From Sphaerisporangium rufum (GTDB lineage: Bacteria; Actinomycetota; Actinomycetes; Streptosporangiales; Streptosporangiaceae): a stretch of DNA of 64,000 nucleotides. The DNA lies in the NCBI RefSeq assembly GCF_016863395.1, contig NZ_BOOU01000058.1:62001-126000 (forward strand). Direction: 5' to 3'. Positions 54,877 through 62,882 of this stretch are shown here, one piece after another; position 1 is the stretch's first letter, and the number at the start of each line of letters is the position of its first letter. The position numbers and the translations under genes were made by a program. The notes below the pieces were generated by a model, which worked only from the letters and a program-made list of their open reading frames with translations, ran no database searches and was not told the origin of the DNA.

Positions 54877-56505
54877 ATGCAGGCAGACAGGCCGCCGCGG
54901 CCGGCGGGCGCGCTCACGCGCCGCTCGCTGCTCGTCGGAATCGGTGCCGCGGGCGGGGCCGGGGCGATGTACGCGGCGATGGGCGTGCTCGGGCTGGCCC
55001 CGACCGAGCGGACCGCGCCGGTGCCGCCTGCGAGCGGCGCGGCGCCGACGCCGTTCGTGCCGCCCCGGCGCTCGGACTTCACGCTGCGCGGCGACGGCGC
55101 CCCGGCGTCGGTGCTGGTGCTCGGCGCCGGCGTGGCCGGGCTGGCGGTCGCCTACGAGCTCGGCAAGGCCGGGTACCACTGCACGGTGCTGGAGGCCCGC
55201 GACCGGGTCGGCGGGCGCAGCCTGACCCTGCGCGGCGGCGACGTGCTCGAGGAGACCGCGGCGCCGGGCGGCGGTGCCGGCGCGCGGCAGCGGGTGACGT
55301 TCGGGGAGGGCACCTATTTCAACGCCGGCCCGGCCCGGATCGCGCAGTGGATGGTGACGCTGGACTACTGCCGCGAGCTGGGCGTGCCGCTGGAGGTGTT
55401 CGTCAACGCCAACTCCTCGGCGTACGTCCTCACCGAGGGCATGAAGGGGCCGGTCCGGGTGCGCACCGCGCGCGCCGACGCCTACGGGTACATCTCCGAG
55501 CTGCTGGCCAAGGCGACCGACGAGGGGGCGCTGGACGCCCGGCTCACCGCCGCCGACAAGGAGCGGCTGCTGGACTTCCTGACCCATTTCGGGGACATCG
55601 GCGGGTCGCTGGCCTACACCGGCGGCGAGCGGCGCGGCTTCCGGGTCGATCCGGGGGTCGGGGCCGGCACCGGGCTGGGCCGGGTCCCGTCGCTGACCGA
55701 GGTGCTGAGCCAGGGGCTCGGCCGCATGCTGACCATGGACGCCGGCTACGAGCAGGCGATGCCGATGTTCCAGCCGGTCGGCGGCATGGACGCCATCGTC
55801 CGGGCGCTGGCCGCCCGGGTGGGCGCCGATCGGATCCGGACCGGCGTCCAGGTCACCGGGATCACCGGCCGGCCGGACGGGGTCGAGGTGACCGTGGCGG
55901 GCGGCGCGCCGGTGCGGGCGGACTACTGCGTGGCGACGCTGCCGCCGCACGTGCTGGCGAAGATCCCCGGCAACCTGGACGCCGGGGTACGGGCGGCGCT
56001 GGCCACGCCGATCCCGATGTCGGCCGGCAAGATCGGCCTGGAGTACGGCCGCCGCTGGTGGGAGATCGAGGACCAGGTGTACGGCGGGGCCACCGAGACC
56101 GACCTGGACATCGGGCACATCTGGTACCCGTCCTACGGCTACCACGCCGAGCGCGGCCTGGTCGTCGGCTACTACAACACCGGCCCGGCGGCCGAGGCGT
56201 ACGACGGGCTGGCCCACCGCGAGCGGCTGCGCCGGGCGCTGGCCGCCGGGCGGCGGGTGCACGGCGCGAAGTACGGGCGGGACATTCTGGCCGCCACCTC
56301 GATAGCCTGGCGGCGGCAGCCGCACATCGAGGGCGCCTGGGTTCGGTGGCCGTCCACCGGCGGGCTGTCGCTGCTCCAGCGGCCCGCCGGCCGGGTGTAC
56401 TTCGCCGGTGACTGGCTGACCCACCTGATCGCCTGGCAGGCCGGCGCCCTGGAGTCCGCCCGTAAGGTGGTGACCGACCTCCATCACCGCGTCCTGAAGT
56501 CCTGA
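54877..56505 (+). CDS. Tat-exported FAD-dependent amine oxidase
   Basis: A 542-residue flavoenzyme. A Tat signal is visible: LTRRSLLVGIGAAGGAGAMY (RR at 15-16). FAD binding begins VLVLGAGVAGLAVAYELGKA and EARDRVGGRS; the C-terminal motif GRVYFAGDWLTHLIAWQAGA is that of L-amino-acid and amine oxidases. It should work outside the membrane, folded with FAD, releasing peroxide and ammonia. ATG 54877 is 5 nt after the M55 stop; the longer frame from 54424 is inside that gene. Substrate unknown. Confidence 0.9.
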   Translation: MQADRPPRPAGALTRRSLLVGIGAAGGAGAMYAAMGVLGLAPTERTAPVPPASGAAPTPFVPPRRSDFTLRGDGAPASVLVLGAGVAGLAVAYELGKAGYHCTVLEARDRVGGRSLTLRGGDVLEETAAPGGGAGARQRVTFGEGTYFNAGPARIAQWMVTLDYCRELGVPLEVFVNANSSAYVLTEGMKGPVRVRTARADAYGYISELLAKATDEGALDARLTAADKERLLDFLTHFGDIGGSLAYTGGERRGFRVDPGVGAGTGLGRVPSLTEVLSQGLGRMLTMDAGYEQAMPMFQPVGGMDAIVRALAARVGADRIRTGVQVTGITGRPDGVEVTVAGGAPVRADYCVATLPPHVLAKIPGNLDAGVRAALATPIPMSAGKIGLEYGRRWWEIEDQVYGGATETDLDIGHIWYPSYGYHAERGLVVGYYNTGPAAEAYDGLAHRERLRRALAAGRRVHGAKYGRDILAATSIAWRRQPHIEGAWVRWPSTGGLSLLQRPAGRVYFAGDWLTHLIAWQAGALESARKVVTDLHHRVLKS

Positions 56506-56660
56506 AGCACCGGTGGTCCTGAAGCACCGGTGGTCCCGAAGGCCGGTGGTCCCGAAGGCCCGGCGGTCCGGACGCCCCGAAGGCCCGTGGTCCGGACCCT
56601 CCGAAGCTCAGCGGTCCGAACCCCCGAAGCCCGACAGTCCCGAAGTCCCGAAGTCCCGAA
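56491..56660. repeat. GC-rich degenerate tandem repeats after the amine oxidase
   Basis: About ten units starting TCCYGAAG, 8-24 bp long, many of the form TCCCGAAGGCCCGGCGG. They begin in the last codons of the amine-oxidase gene and run to the ribosome site of the YbaK-like gene. Function unknown; the array may affect mRNA structure or be a mutational expansion. Confidence 0.6.
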
Positions 56661-56671
56661 GGAGATGCCCC

Positions 56672-57205
56672 ATGAGGATCGGCACCCTCGACTGGGTCCC
56701 CGCCGCGGACCGGCCCGAGCTGCTCGCCGCGCCGGTCGCCCGCGCCCTGGGCGGCCTGGGCGAGCCGGCGGGCGAGGTCGCCGTGGCGGCGATCGACCCG
56801 GCGCTGGCCGACACCGCCGCCTTCTGCGAGCGGTACGGCGTGGCGCTGGAGGACTCCGCCAACTGCGTGATCGTGGCGGCCCGGCGCGGCGCCGAGACCC
56901 GGTACGCCGCCGTCATGGTGCTCGCGACCATGCGCGCCGACGTCAACGGGGTGATCCGCCGGCAGCTGGACGCCCGGAAGGCGTCCTTCGCCCCGCAGGC
57001 GGACGCGGTGGCGATGACGGGCATGGAGTACGGCGGCATCACCCCGGTCGGGCTGCCCGAGGAATGGCCGGTGCTGGTGGACGCGGCGGTGGCCGCCCGG
57101 CCGCACGTGGTGATCGGTAGCGGGGTCCGCGGATCCAAGCTGGCGCTGCCCGGGGCGGCGCTGGCCCGGCTCAAGACGGCCGAGGTGCTGAGCCTGGCGC
57201 AGTGA
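56672..57205 (+). CDS. YbaK/aminoacyl-tRNA deacylase-like protein
   Basis: A 177-residue YbaK/ProX-fold protein: ADTAAFCERYGVALEDSANC followed by VIVAARRGAETRYAAVMVLA and GMEYGGITPVGLPEEWPVLV, with the conserved GG-x-PxG-type loop and GSGVRGSKLAL near the end. Such domains hydrolyse mischarged aminoacyl-tRNAs in trans; the specificity here is unknown. AAGGAG lies 7 nt before ATG 56672. It may be the last gene of the PP-loop/M55/oxidase operon, though a 166-nt repeat-filled gap separates it. Confidence 0.82.
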   Translation: MRIGTLDWVPAADRPELLAAPVARALGGLGEPAGEVAVAAIDPALADTAAFCERYGVALEDSANCVIVAARRGAETRYAAVMVLATMRADVNGVIRRQLDARKASFAPQADAVAMTGMEYGGITPVGLPEEWPVLVDAAVAARPHVVIGSGVRGSKLALPGAALARLKTAEVLSLAQ

Positions 57206-57761
57206 CCGCCGGCCCCGGTCCGGGATCGCGCGCGGTCCGACCGGTGGCCCGCCGGGCCCCGCGCCGTGGTTGCCGGGGTGGTGACCAGGGAGGAGTCCGG
57301 CGGGTCGCCCGTCCGTCCACGGCGGCCGGGTGAATGAAGGGCGGCGTGCGGAAGAGACTTTCCCGATATGGGAAACCCTTGGGGCCGGTTGGGCCGTTGT
57401 ACAACCGGGAATGTGGCCTCAGGGTTCATCTCATGGGCGGGGTTTAAGCCGGTATGGTGCTACGTGCCGTCGACGGCCGCGGGCGAGCGGGCGACCAGCG
57501 CTCCCGTGGCCGTGCCGGAGAGCGAGAACGCCGTCGCGGGAGTCGGGGAGGGGAGCGGGGCCGGCCGGGGGGGCTCGGCCACGCGCCCGCCGGTGTGGGT
57601 GCCCGCCAGCCGGGAGGGCATCCGGTCGTGTCGGTGCGGCGTGCCATCATTTGGCGGCCGGTGTTTTCCGTGACGGCCGTTGTGCACGGTCCGCAAAATG
57701 TGACAATTAGAGCATGGTGCTGCATTCCGGGCAGCAGTCCCGGGGCATCGCCGGAGATCAG
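57206..57761. other. 556-nt gap without a convincing gene; kinase promoter
   Basis: Short frames here lack ribosome sites and protein-like composition. Visible elements are an inverted repeat CCGGTTG...CAACCGG at about 57387-57411 and a promoter-like pair TTGTGC (57680-57685) and ACAATT (57703-57708) with 17-nt spacing. The pair would start transcription near 57714, upstream of the first kinase gene. Confidence 0.5.
57680..57708 (+). promoter_or_regulatory. Candidate promoter of the kinase array
   Basis: TTGTGC and ACAATT with 17-nt spacing. Predicted start near 57714 coincides with an in-frame ATG, so a leaderless product 16 residues longer than the annotated kinase is possible. Confidence 0.4.
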
Positions 57762-60695
57762 ATGAATCAGCACGACCGATTGGGCCCCTACCGGCTGCTG
57801 CGGCGGCTCGGGGAGGGCGGCATGGGTGTGGTCCATCTCGCGCTCGACCCGCGCGACCGCCAGGTCGCGGTCAAGGTCCTGCGCTCGGAGGTCGCCGGAG
57901 ACGACCTGGCGCGGCGCAGGCTCGCCCGCGAGGTGGAGACCATGCGGCGGGTGCGCAGCAGGCACATCGCCGAGGTGCTCGACGCCGACGTCACCGGCAG
58001 CCGCCCCTACATCGTCACCCGCTATGTCGCCGGCATGCCGCTGGACGACGCCGTCAAGCAGGACGGCCCGCTGGACACGCCCTCGCTGCTGCGCGTCGCG
58101 CACGGGGTGGCCGAGGCGCTCGCCGCCGTGCACGCCGCCGGCGTCATCCACCGCGACCTCAAACCGGCCAACGTGCTGATCCTCGACGGCGAGCCGGTGC
58201 TCATCGACTTCGGCATCGCGCAGGCGGTGGACGCCACCCGGCTCACCCAGACCGGCATGTTCATCGGGACGCCCGGCTACCTGGCCCCGGAGATCATCGA
58301 GGGGCACGAGGCCGGGCCCGAGGTGGACGTGCACGCCTGGGCCGGCACCATGCTGTACGCCGCCACCGGCCGCCCGCCGTTCGGCAAGGGCACGCTGGAG
58401 ATGGTCTTCTACAACATCACCGCCGGACGGGCGAACGTCGACGCCGCCCCGGCCGTGCTGCGTCCCGTGCTGCGCGAGGCGTTCCGGCGTGACCCGGCCC
58501 GGCGGCCCACCGCGGCCGAGCTGGCGGCGCGGCTGGCCCGGATGGTGCCCGGGCCGGGCCAGACCCGGCCGCCGGTTCCGGACGAGATCATCACGGTGCC
58601 GGACACCTCCGCGGTGACCGGCGCACCGGTCACCGGCACCTCGCTGCGCCCTGGCGAGCCCGCCGTCCCGGCCGCCTCCGGTGCCGCGGCGCCGGGAGGC
58701 GGCCCGTCCAGTGCCGTTCCCGACGGCGCGGCGTCCGGATCGTCCGGCGGTGCCCCGGCCGGGGGCGTTCCACCGGGTGCCGTCCGGGCCGGTGCCGGCC
58801 TGGCCGCCTTCGGGCCGGCCGCCGGTGCGGCCGCCGGGGTCGCGTCCGGCCCTGCCGCCGGGGTCGCCGGTTCCGCCGCCGCGGGCTCGGTCGCCGCCCC
58901 GTCCGGCGCCGGACCTGGCACGCCCACCGGCGCCGCCGCGGGTGTCGGCGCCGCCGGCCCGGGCGCCGCGTCCGGTGACGCGGCCGGCGAGTTCGTCTCC
59001 CTGCTCGACGGGCCGCCCGCCCCCGGCGGCGATCCGTTCCCCACCGTCCGGGTGACCGGTGACGAGCTGCGCCGCGCGGGCATCCCCCGCGACCTGGCCG
59101 GCCCGCCCGTTCCCCCCGGTCGCACCGGCCCGGCCGGTCCGCCGGGTTCCTCCGGATCCGCCCGCCCGGCCGGCCGGGCCGGTTCCGGTCCGGCCACCGG
59201 CGAGAAGGGCGCCGCGCCCGGCCCGGCCCGGTCCGGTGGCGCGCCGCCGGGCGGGTCCAGGGCGGGCGACACCGAGGGTGACGTGCCCACCTGGAACGCG
59301 CCGCCCGGGGCGTCCCGGCCGTGGCCGGCCGACCCCGGGCCGCAGGACCAGGGCGAGGTGCCGACCCGCCGGGTGCGCTCCGGGGAACTGGACGAGCTGG
59401 CCGCCCGGCTCAAGGCGGGCCACCCCGCGCCGGGTGTCACGCCGCAACCCGGGACCACCGGCCCGGCCGGGCCGGGCACGCCGGGCGGCGGCGCCACGCC
59501 GGGTACGCCGGGCCGGCCCGCCACGTCCGGCACGCCGCGTGCCGGCGCGGCGGGCGGGCCGTCCGGGGCACGCACGCCCGGTGGCGTCGCCGGCCCCGGC
59601 ACGCCGAAGTCGCCGGCGACCGGGCCGTCGGGTGGCGTGGCGGGGGTGGCGCCCGCGCCCGCCGATGGCGACGAGGAGCCGGAGACCAGGCGGGCCCGCC
59701 CGGCGGCCGGCGGCCGTTCGGGCACGTCGCCGGCGGGTGGTGCGCGAGGCACGTCCCCGGCGGGTGGTCCGCACGGTAGGTCCCCGGCCGGTGCCTCCGG
59801 TGGGTCCGCGGCGGGTGGTGCCCGCGATGCGCCCCCGGCCGGTTCGTCCCGGGCGCCGGAGCCGGGGCGGGCCCGGCCCGACGAGGCGGAGGCACGGCCC
59901 TACCATCAGGCGCTGTTCGAGCAGGCCCTCGACGTCTTCGAGCGGACGCCGCACGTGCGGCACGCCGAGCCGGCGGAGCGCGAACCGCTCGAGCACGCGC
60001 CCACCGTCCACCTGCCGCCGGGGCAGGCGGCCCTCGGCCAGGCGTCGACCGTCCACCTGCCGCCGGAGGCGACCCCGCTGGGCGCCGCCGCGCTGCTGCG
60101 CCGCCCGCCGGTGTACGGCCTGGCGGCCTGGCTGGCGCTGTCCACCGTCGCGTTCGCCGCGGTGATGGCGCCGGTGCTGGTCGGGGTGGTGGTCCTGCTG
60201 GTCGTGGTGCTGCTCCGCGCTGCGCACCTCGCCCAGCCGGAGCTGGCGGCCGTCCGGCCGGCCGGCGCGGCCGCGGGCGACGTGGTGCGGGTGCTCGGCC
60301 ACCCGGCCGCGCTGGTGAAGTCGCTCGGGGTGACGCTCGCGCTGGTGCCGGTGTCGCTGTTCCTCGCCGTGCCGGTGATGATGGCGGCGTCCCTGCTGCC
60401 CGCGTCGCTGCCCACCGTGCTGGGCCTGGGGGTCGCCGTCGTGCTGTGGGTGGCGGCCACCGGGCCGGGGGTGACCGGGCCGCGCCGCCAGCTCACGTTG
60501 ATGCTCGCCGCCGCGTTCCCGTCCCGGAGCACGGCCACCGCGCTCGCCGGCGGGCTCGGCGTGCTGGCCGCCCTGGTGCTGGTGCTGGTGGTGGCGATGC
60601 TCGCCGGGGCGTTCGGTGAGGCAGTCTGGAGTCCGATGAACGTAGACGGCTGGCTGGATCAGCTCAGACATCTCGGCGTGCGGAGGCCGCGGTGA
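57762..60695 (+). CDS. Ser/Thr protein kinase 1 with disordered linker and multi-pass membrane tail
   Basis: A 977-residue kinase. The domain is residues 1-270: glycine loop LGEGGMGVVHLALD, Lys in VAVKVL, catalytic HRDLKPANVL, DFGIAQ and GTPGYLAPEI. About 500 residues of Gly/Ala/Pro/Ser-rich linker follow, then a C-terminal region of about five helices (WLALSTVAFAAVMAPVLVGV, VVVLLVVVLLRAAHL). No PASTA or other sensor domain is visible. ATG 57762 has GGAG 5 nt upstream and fits its paralogs; ATG 57714 is the alternative. First of three tandem paralogs. Confidence 0.9.
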   Translation: MNQHDRLGPYRLLRRLGEGGMGVVHLALDPRDRQVAVKVLRSEVAGDDLARRRLAREVETMRRVRSRHIAEVLDADVTGSRPYIVTRYVAGMPLDDAVKQDGPLDTPSLLRVAHGVAEALAAVHAAGVIHRDLKPANVLILDGEPVLIDFGIAQAVDATRLTQTGMFIGTPGYLAPEIIEGHEAGPEVDVHAWAGTMLYAATGRPPFGKGTLEMVFYNITAGRANVDAAPAVLRPVLREAFRRDPARRPTAAELAARLARMVPGPGQTRPPVPDEIITVPDTSAVTGAPVTGTSLRPGEPAVPAASGAAAPGGGPSSAVPDGAASGSSGGAPAGGVPPGAVRAGAGLAAFGPAAGAAAGVASGPAAGVAGSAAAGSVAAPSGAGPGTPTGAAAGVGAAGPGAASGDAAGEFVSLLDGPPAPGGDPFPTVRVTGDELRRAGIPRDLAGPPVPPGRTGPAGPPGSSGSARPAGRAGSGPATGEKGAAPGPARSGGAPPGGSRAGDTEGDVPTWNAPPGASRPWPADPGPQDQGEVPTRRVRSGELDELAARLKAGHPAPGVTPQPGTTGPAGPGTPGGGATPGTPGRPATSGTPRAGAAGGPSGARTPGGVAGPGTPKSPATGPSGGVAGVAPAPADGDEEPETRRARPAAGGRSGTSPAGGARGTSPAGGPHGRSPAGASGGSAAGGARDAPPAGSSRAPEPGRARPDEAEARPYHQALFEQALDVFERTPHVRHAEPAEREPLEHAPTVHLPPGQAALGQASTVHLPPEATPLGAAALLRRPPVYGLAAWLALSTVAFAAVMAPVLVGVVVLLVVVLLRAAHLAQPELAAVRPAGAAAGDVVRVLGHPAALVKSLGVTLALVPVSLFLAVPVMMAASLLPASLPTVLGLGVAVVLWVAATGPGVTGPRRQLTLMLAAAFPSRSTATALAGGLGVLAALVLVLVVAMLAGAFGEAVWSPMNVDGWLDQLRHLGVRRPR

Positions 60696-62689
60696 AGGCG
60701 GGAGAGACGATGCCGGAGACGCTGGACAGGCTCGGGCCGTACCGGCTGCTGCGCCGGCTCGGCGAGGGCGGGATGGGCGTGGTCCATCTCGGCCTGGACG
60801 AGCAGGGCCGCGAGGTCGCGGTCAAGGTGCTGCACCCGCACGTGGCGGCCGATCTCAAGGCCCGCGACCGCCTCACCCGTGAGGTGGAGACCATGCGCCG
60901 GGTGCGCAGCCCGCGGGTCGCCGAAGTGCTGGACGCCAGGCTCACCGGGTCGGCGCCCTACATCGTGACCAGGTTCGTGCCGGGCCGCACGCTGGAGGAG
61001 ACCGTCCTGTCGGACGGCCCGCTGCCGGACCAGGAGGTGGTGAAGCTCGCCCGCGGGCTGGCGGAGGCGCTGGTCGCCATCCACGCCGCGGACGTGATCC
61101 ACCGCGACTTCAAGCCGGCCAACGTGATGCTGGTGAACGGCGAGCCGCTGGTGATCGACTTCGGCATCGCCCATCTGGTGAACGCTACCCGGCTGACCCA
61201 GACCGGCATGTTCGTCGGCACCCCGGGCTACCTGGCGCCCGAGATCATCCGGGACGAGGAGATCACCCAGCAGGCCGACGTGCACGCCCTGGCCGCCACG
61301 GTGTTCTTCGGCGCCACCGGCAAGCCGCCGTTCGGCACCGGCACCTTCGAGTCGGTCTGCTACAACATCATGGAGGGCCGGGCCAACATCGACCAGGCGC
61401 CGGCGTGGCTGCGCGGCTGGCTGCGCGCCGCGTTCGACGTCGACGCCGCGGCCCGGCCGGACGCCCGGCGGCTGCTGTCCATGGCCAAGACCCTGGACCC
61501 GAACGTGACGGTGCTGCGGGAGACGGCCGCGGACGGCCGCACCCGCCGGCTGGACCCGGGCACCCGGGTGCTGGACGCCGACCCGGGCCGCACCCACGTG
61601 CTGGGCGGCGCGGTGCCCGACGGCACCGCGATGCTCGACGAGCCGGCGCCGACCAGGCGCACCGCGCCGGCCCGCGAGGACAGCTACTCCGACCTGCTGC
61701 CGCCGGTGAACTACGCCGAGCCGGAGCGCCGGCGGGCCCGGCAGGAGGCCCCGCCGCCCGCCCCGCCGGCCGCGCCCGCCGGGTACGCCGCGCCGCCGCC
61801 GGCCCCCGGGCAGGGCCCGGCGCCCTACCCGCCGCCCCGCCCGCACGCGGGCATGCCGTACGCCGACCAGCGGGTCGCCGGGCCGCCGCCGCCCGCCTAC
61901 CGCGAGCCCCCGCCTGCCTACCGCGAGCCCCCGCCCGCCTACCGCGAGCCGGTGCCCAAGGCCCCGCCGCCCGCGCCGTACCGGCCGGAGCGGCGGCCCG
62001 AGCCGGAGCCGCGCCCGGACCGTCCCCGGTACCGGGGGAGCCACCCGCTGGTGTCCGCCGGGCTGCTGGCCATCGCGGTGGCCGGCGCCCGGATGCTGCC
62101 GGTGCTGTTCAGCGTGCTGATGGTGGTCGTGGTGCTGTGCCTGCGCGTCGGCGAGTACCTGTTCGGCGACCTGGCCGAGCGCCGCTCGGTGCGGGGCAGC
62201 AGTGCCGGCGACCCGTTGATGGCCGTGCTCGGCACGCCGTGGGCGCTGATCAGGGCCGCGCTGGTGACGCTGGTCGCGACCCCGCTGGCCCTGATGCTCG
62301 GCATGTGCGTGTGGGGCGCGCTGCGATTCGCCGGCGGCATGACGACCGACACCGCGGCCGCCTGGGGCGCCGCCGCGTTCGTCGGCGGCCTGTTCCTGCT
62401 GCCCGGCGGCAAGAAGCCGCGCCGGGCGGTGGCCCGCGGGCTCAGCGCGGCCATCCGCAGCCCGGGCGCGGGCATGGTCGTCGTGCTGATCGTGGGCACG
62501 CTGGCCTTCTTCGCGGTGATCAGCGCGCTCACCGCCGTGCCGTCCTGGACGCCCTGGGAGCCGCCCTCCCAGGCGATCAGCGACCTCGGCGCCCAGGCGC
62601 GCAGCAGCGCGATGGGCATCATCGGCGGCCTGATCCAGGACCTGCTGAAGGACCTGGGTCTCGGCTTCCTGGCCTTCTGGGGCAGGTGA
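60692..62689 (+). CDS. Ser/Thr protein kinase 2 with membrane tail
   Basis: A 665-residue paralog of the preceding kinase. The kinase domain has LGEGGMGVVHLGLD, VAVKVL, HRDFKPANVM (Leu of HRDLK replaced by Phe), DFGIAH and GTPGYLAPEI. The Pro-rich linker contains three 21-bp-coded PPAYREP repeats (about 61889-61951). Five or so membrane helices follow (LVSAGLLAIAVAGARMLPVL, LMVVVVLCLRVGEYLF). GTG 60692 overlaps the upstream stop (GTGA); ATG 60710 is the alternative. Coupled to kinase 1, so both are made together. Confidence 0.9.
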   Translation: MKAGETMPETLDRLGPYRLLRRLGEGGMGVVHLGLDEQGREVAVKVLHPHVAADLKARDRLTREVETMRRVRSPRVAEVLDARLTGSAPYIVTRFVPGRTLEETVLSDGPLPDQEVVKLARGLAEALVAIHAADVIHRDFKPANVMLVNGEPLVIDFGIAHLVNATRLTQTGMFVGTPGYLAPEIIRDEEITQQADVHALAATVFFGATGKPPFGTGTFESVCYNIMEGRANIDQAPAWLRGWLRAAFDVDAAARPDARRLLSMAKTLDPNVTVLRETAADGRTRRLDPGTRVLDADPGRTHVLGGAVPDGTAMLDEPAPTRRTAPAREDSYSDLLPPVNYAEPERRRARQEAPPPAPPAAPAGYAAPPPAPGQGPAPYPPPRPHAGMPYADQRVAGPPPPAYREPPPAYREPPPAYREPVPKAPPPAPYRPERRPEPEPRPDRPRYRGSHPLVSAGLLAIAVAGARMLPVLFSVLMVVVVLCLRVGEYLFGDLAERRSVRGSSAGDPLMAVLGTPWALIRAALVTLVATPLALMLGMCVWGALRFAGGMTTDTAAAWGAAAFVGGLFLLPGGKKPRRAVARGLSAAIRSPGAGMVVVLIVGTLAFFAVISALTAVPSWTPWEPPSQAISDLGAQARSSAMGIIGGLIQDLLKDLGLGFLAFWGR

Positions 62690-62882
62690 CGACGGCCCGG
62701 ACACCGTTTCCCAAGGCCGCGCGCGTGGAAAAAGCTCAGCCGAGAGCCTTCGGCCGGGCCGCGGGACCGGCGCACCTGGCGGCGAGCCGCCGGCGCGCCG
62801 CAGCGCCGTGATGGCGGTCCACGCCGGCGGCGGGTGACGTGCGCGTCCTCGGCGCGCGGAGCGGTGATCCGGAAGGAGTCGC

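Noticed and set aside
57330-57765. Short plus frames in the gap before kinase 1
   Set aside because: No ribosome sites, Arg/Gly-rich composition, overlapping the promoter region.
57444-60671. Long minus-strand frame (1075 codons) opposite kinase 1
   Set aside because: Antisense shadow of the GC-rich kinase and linker; composition is Arg/His/Gln-rich and has no motifs, while the plus strand carries full kinase motifs.
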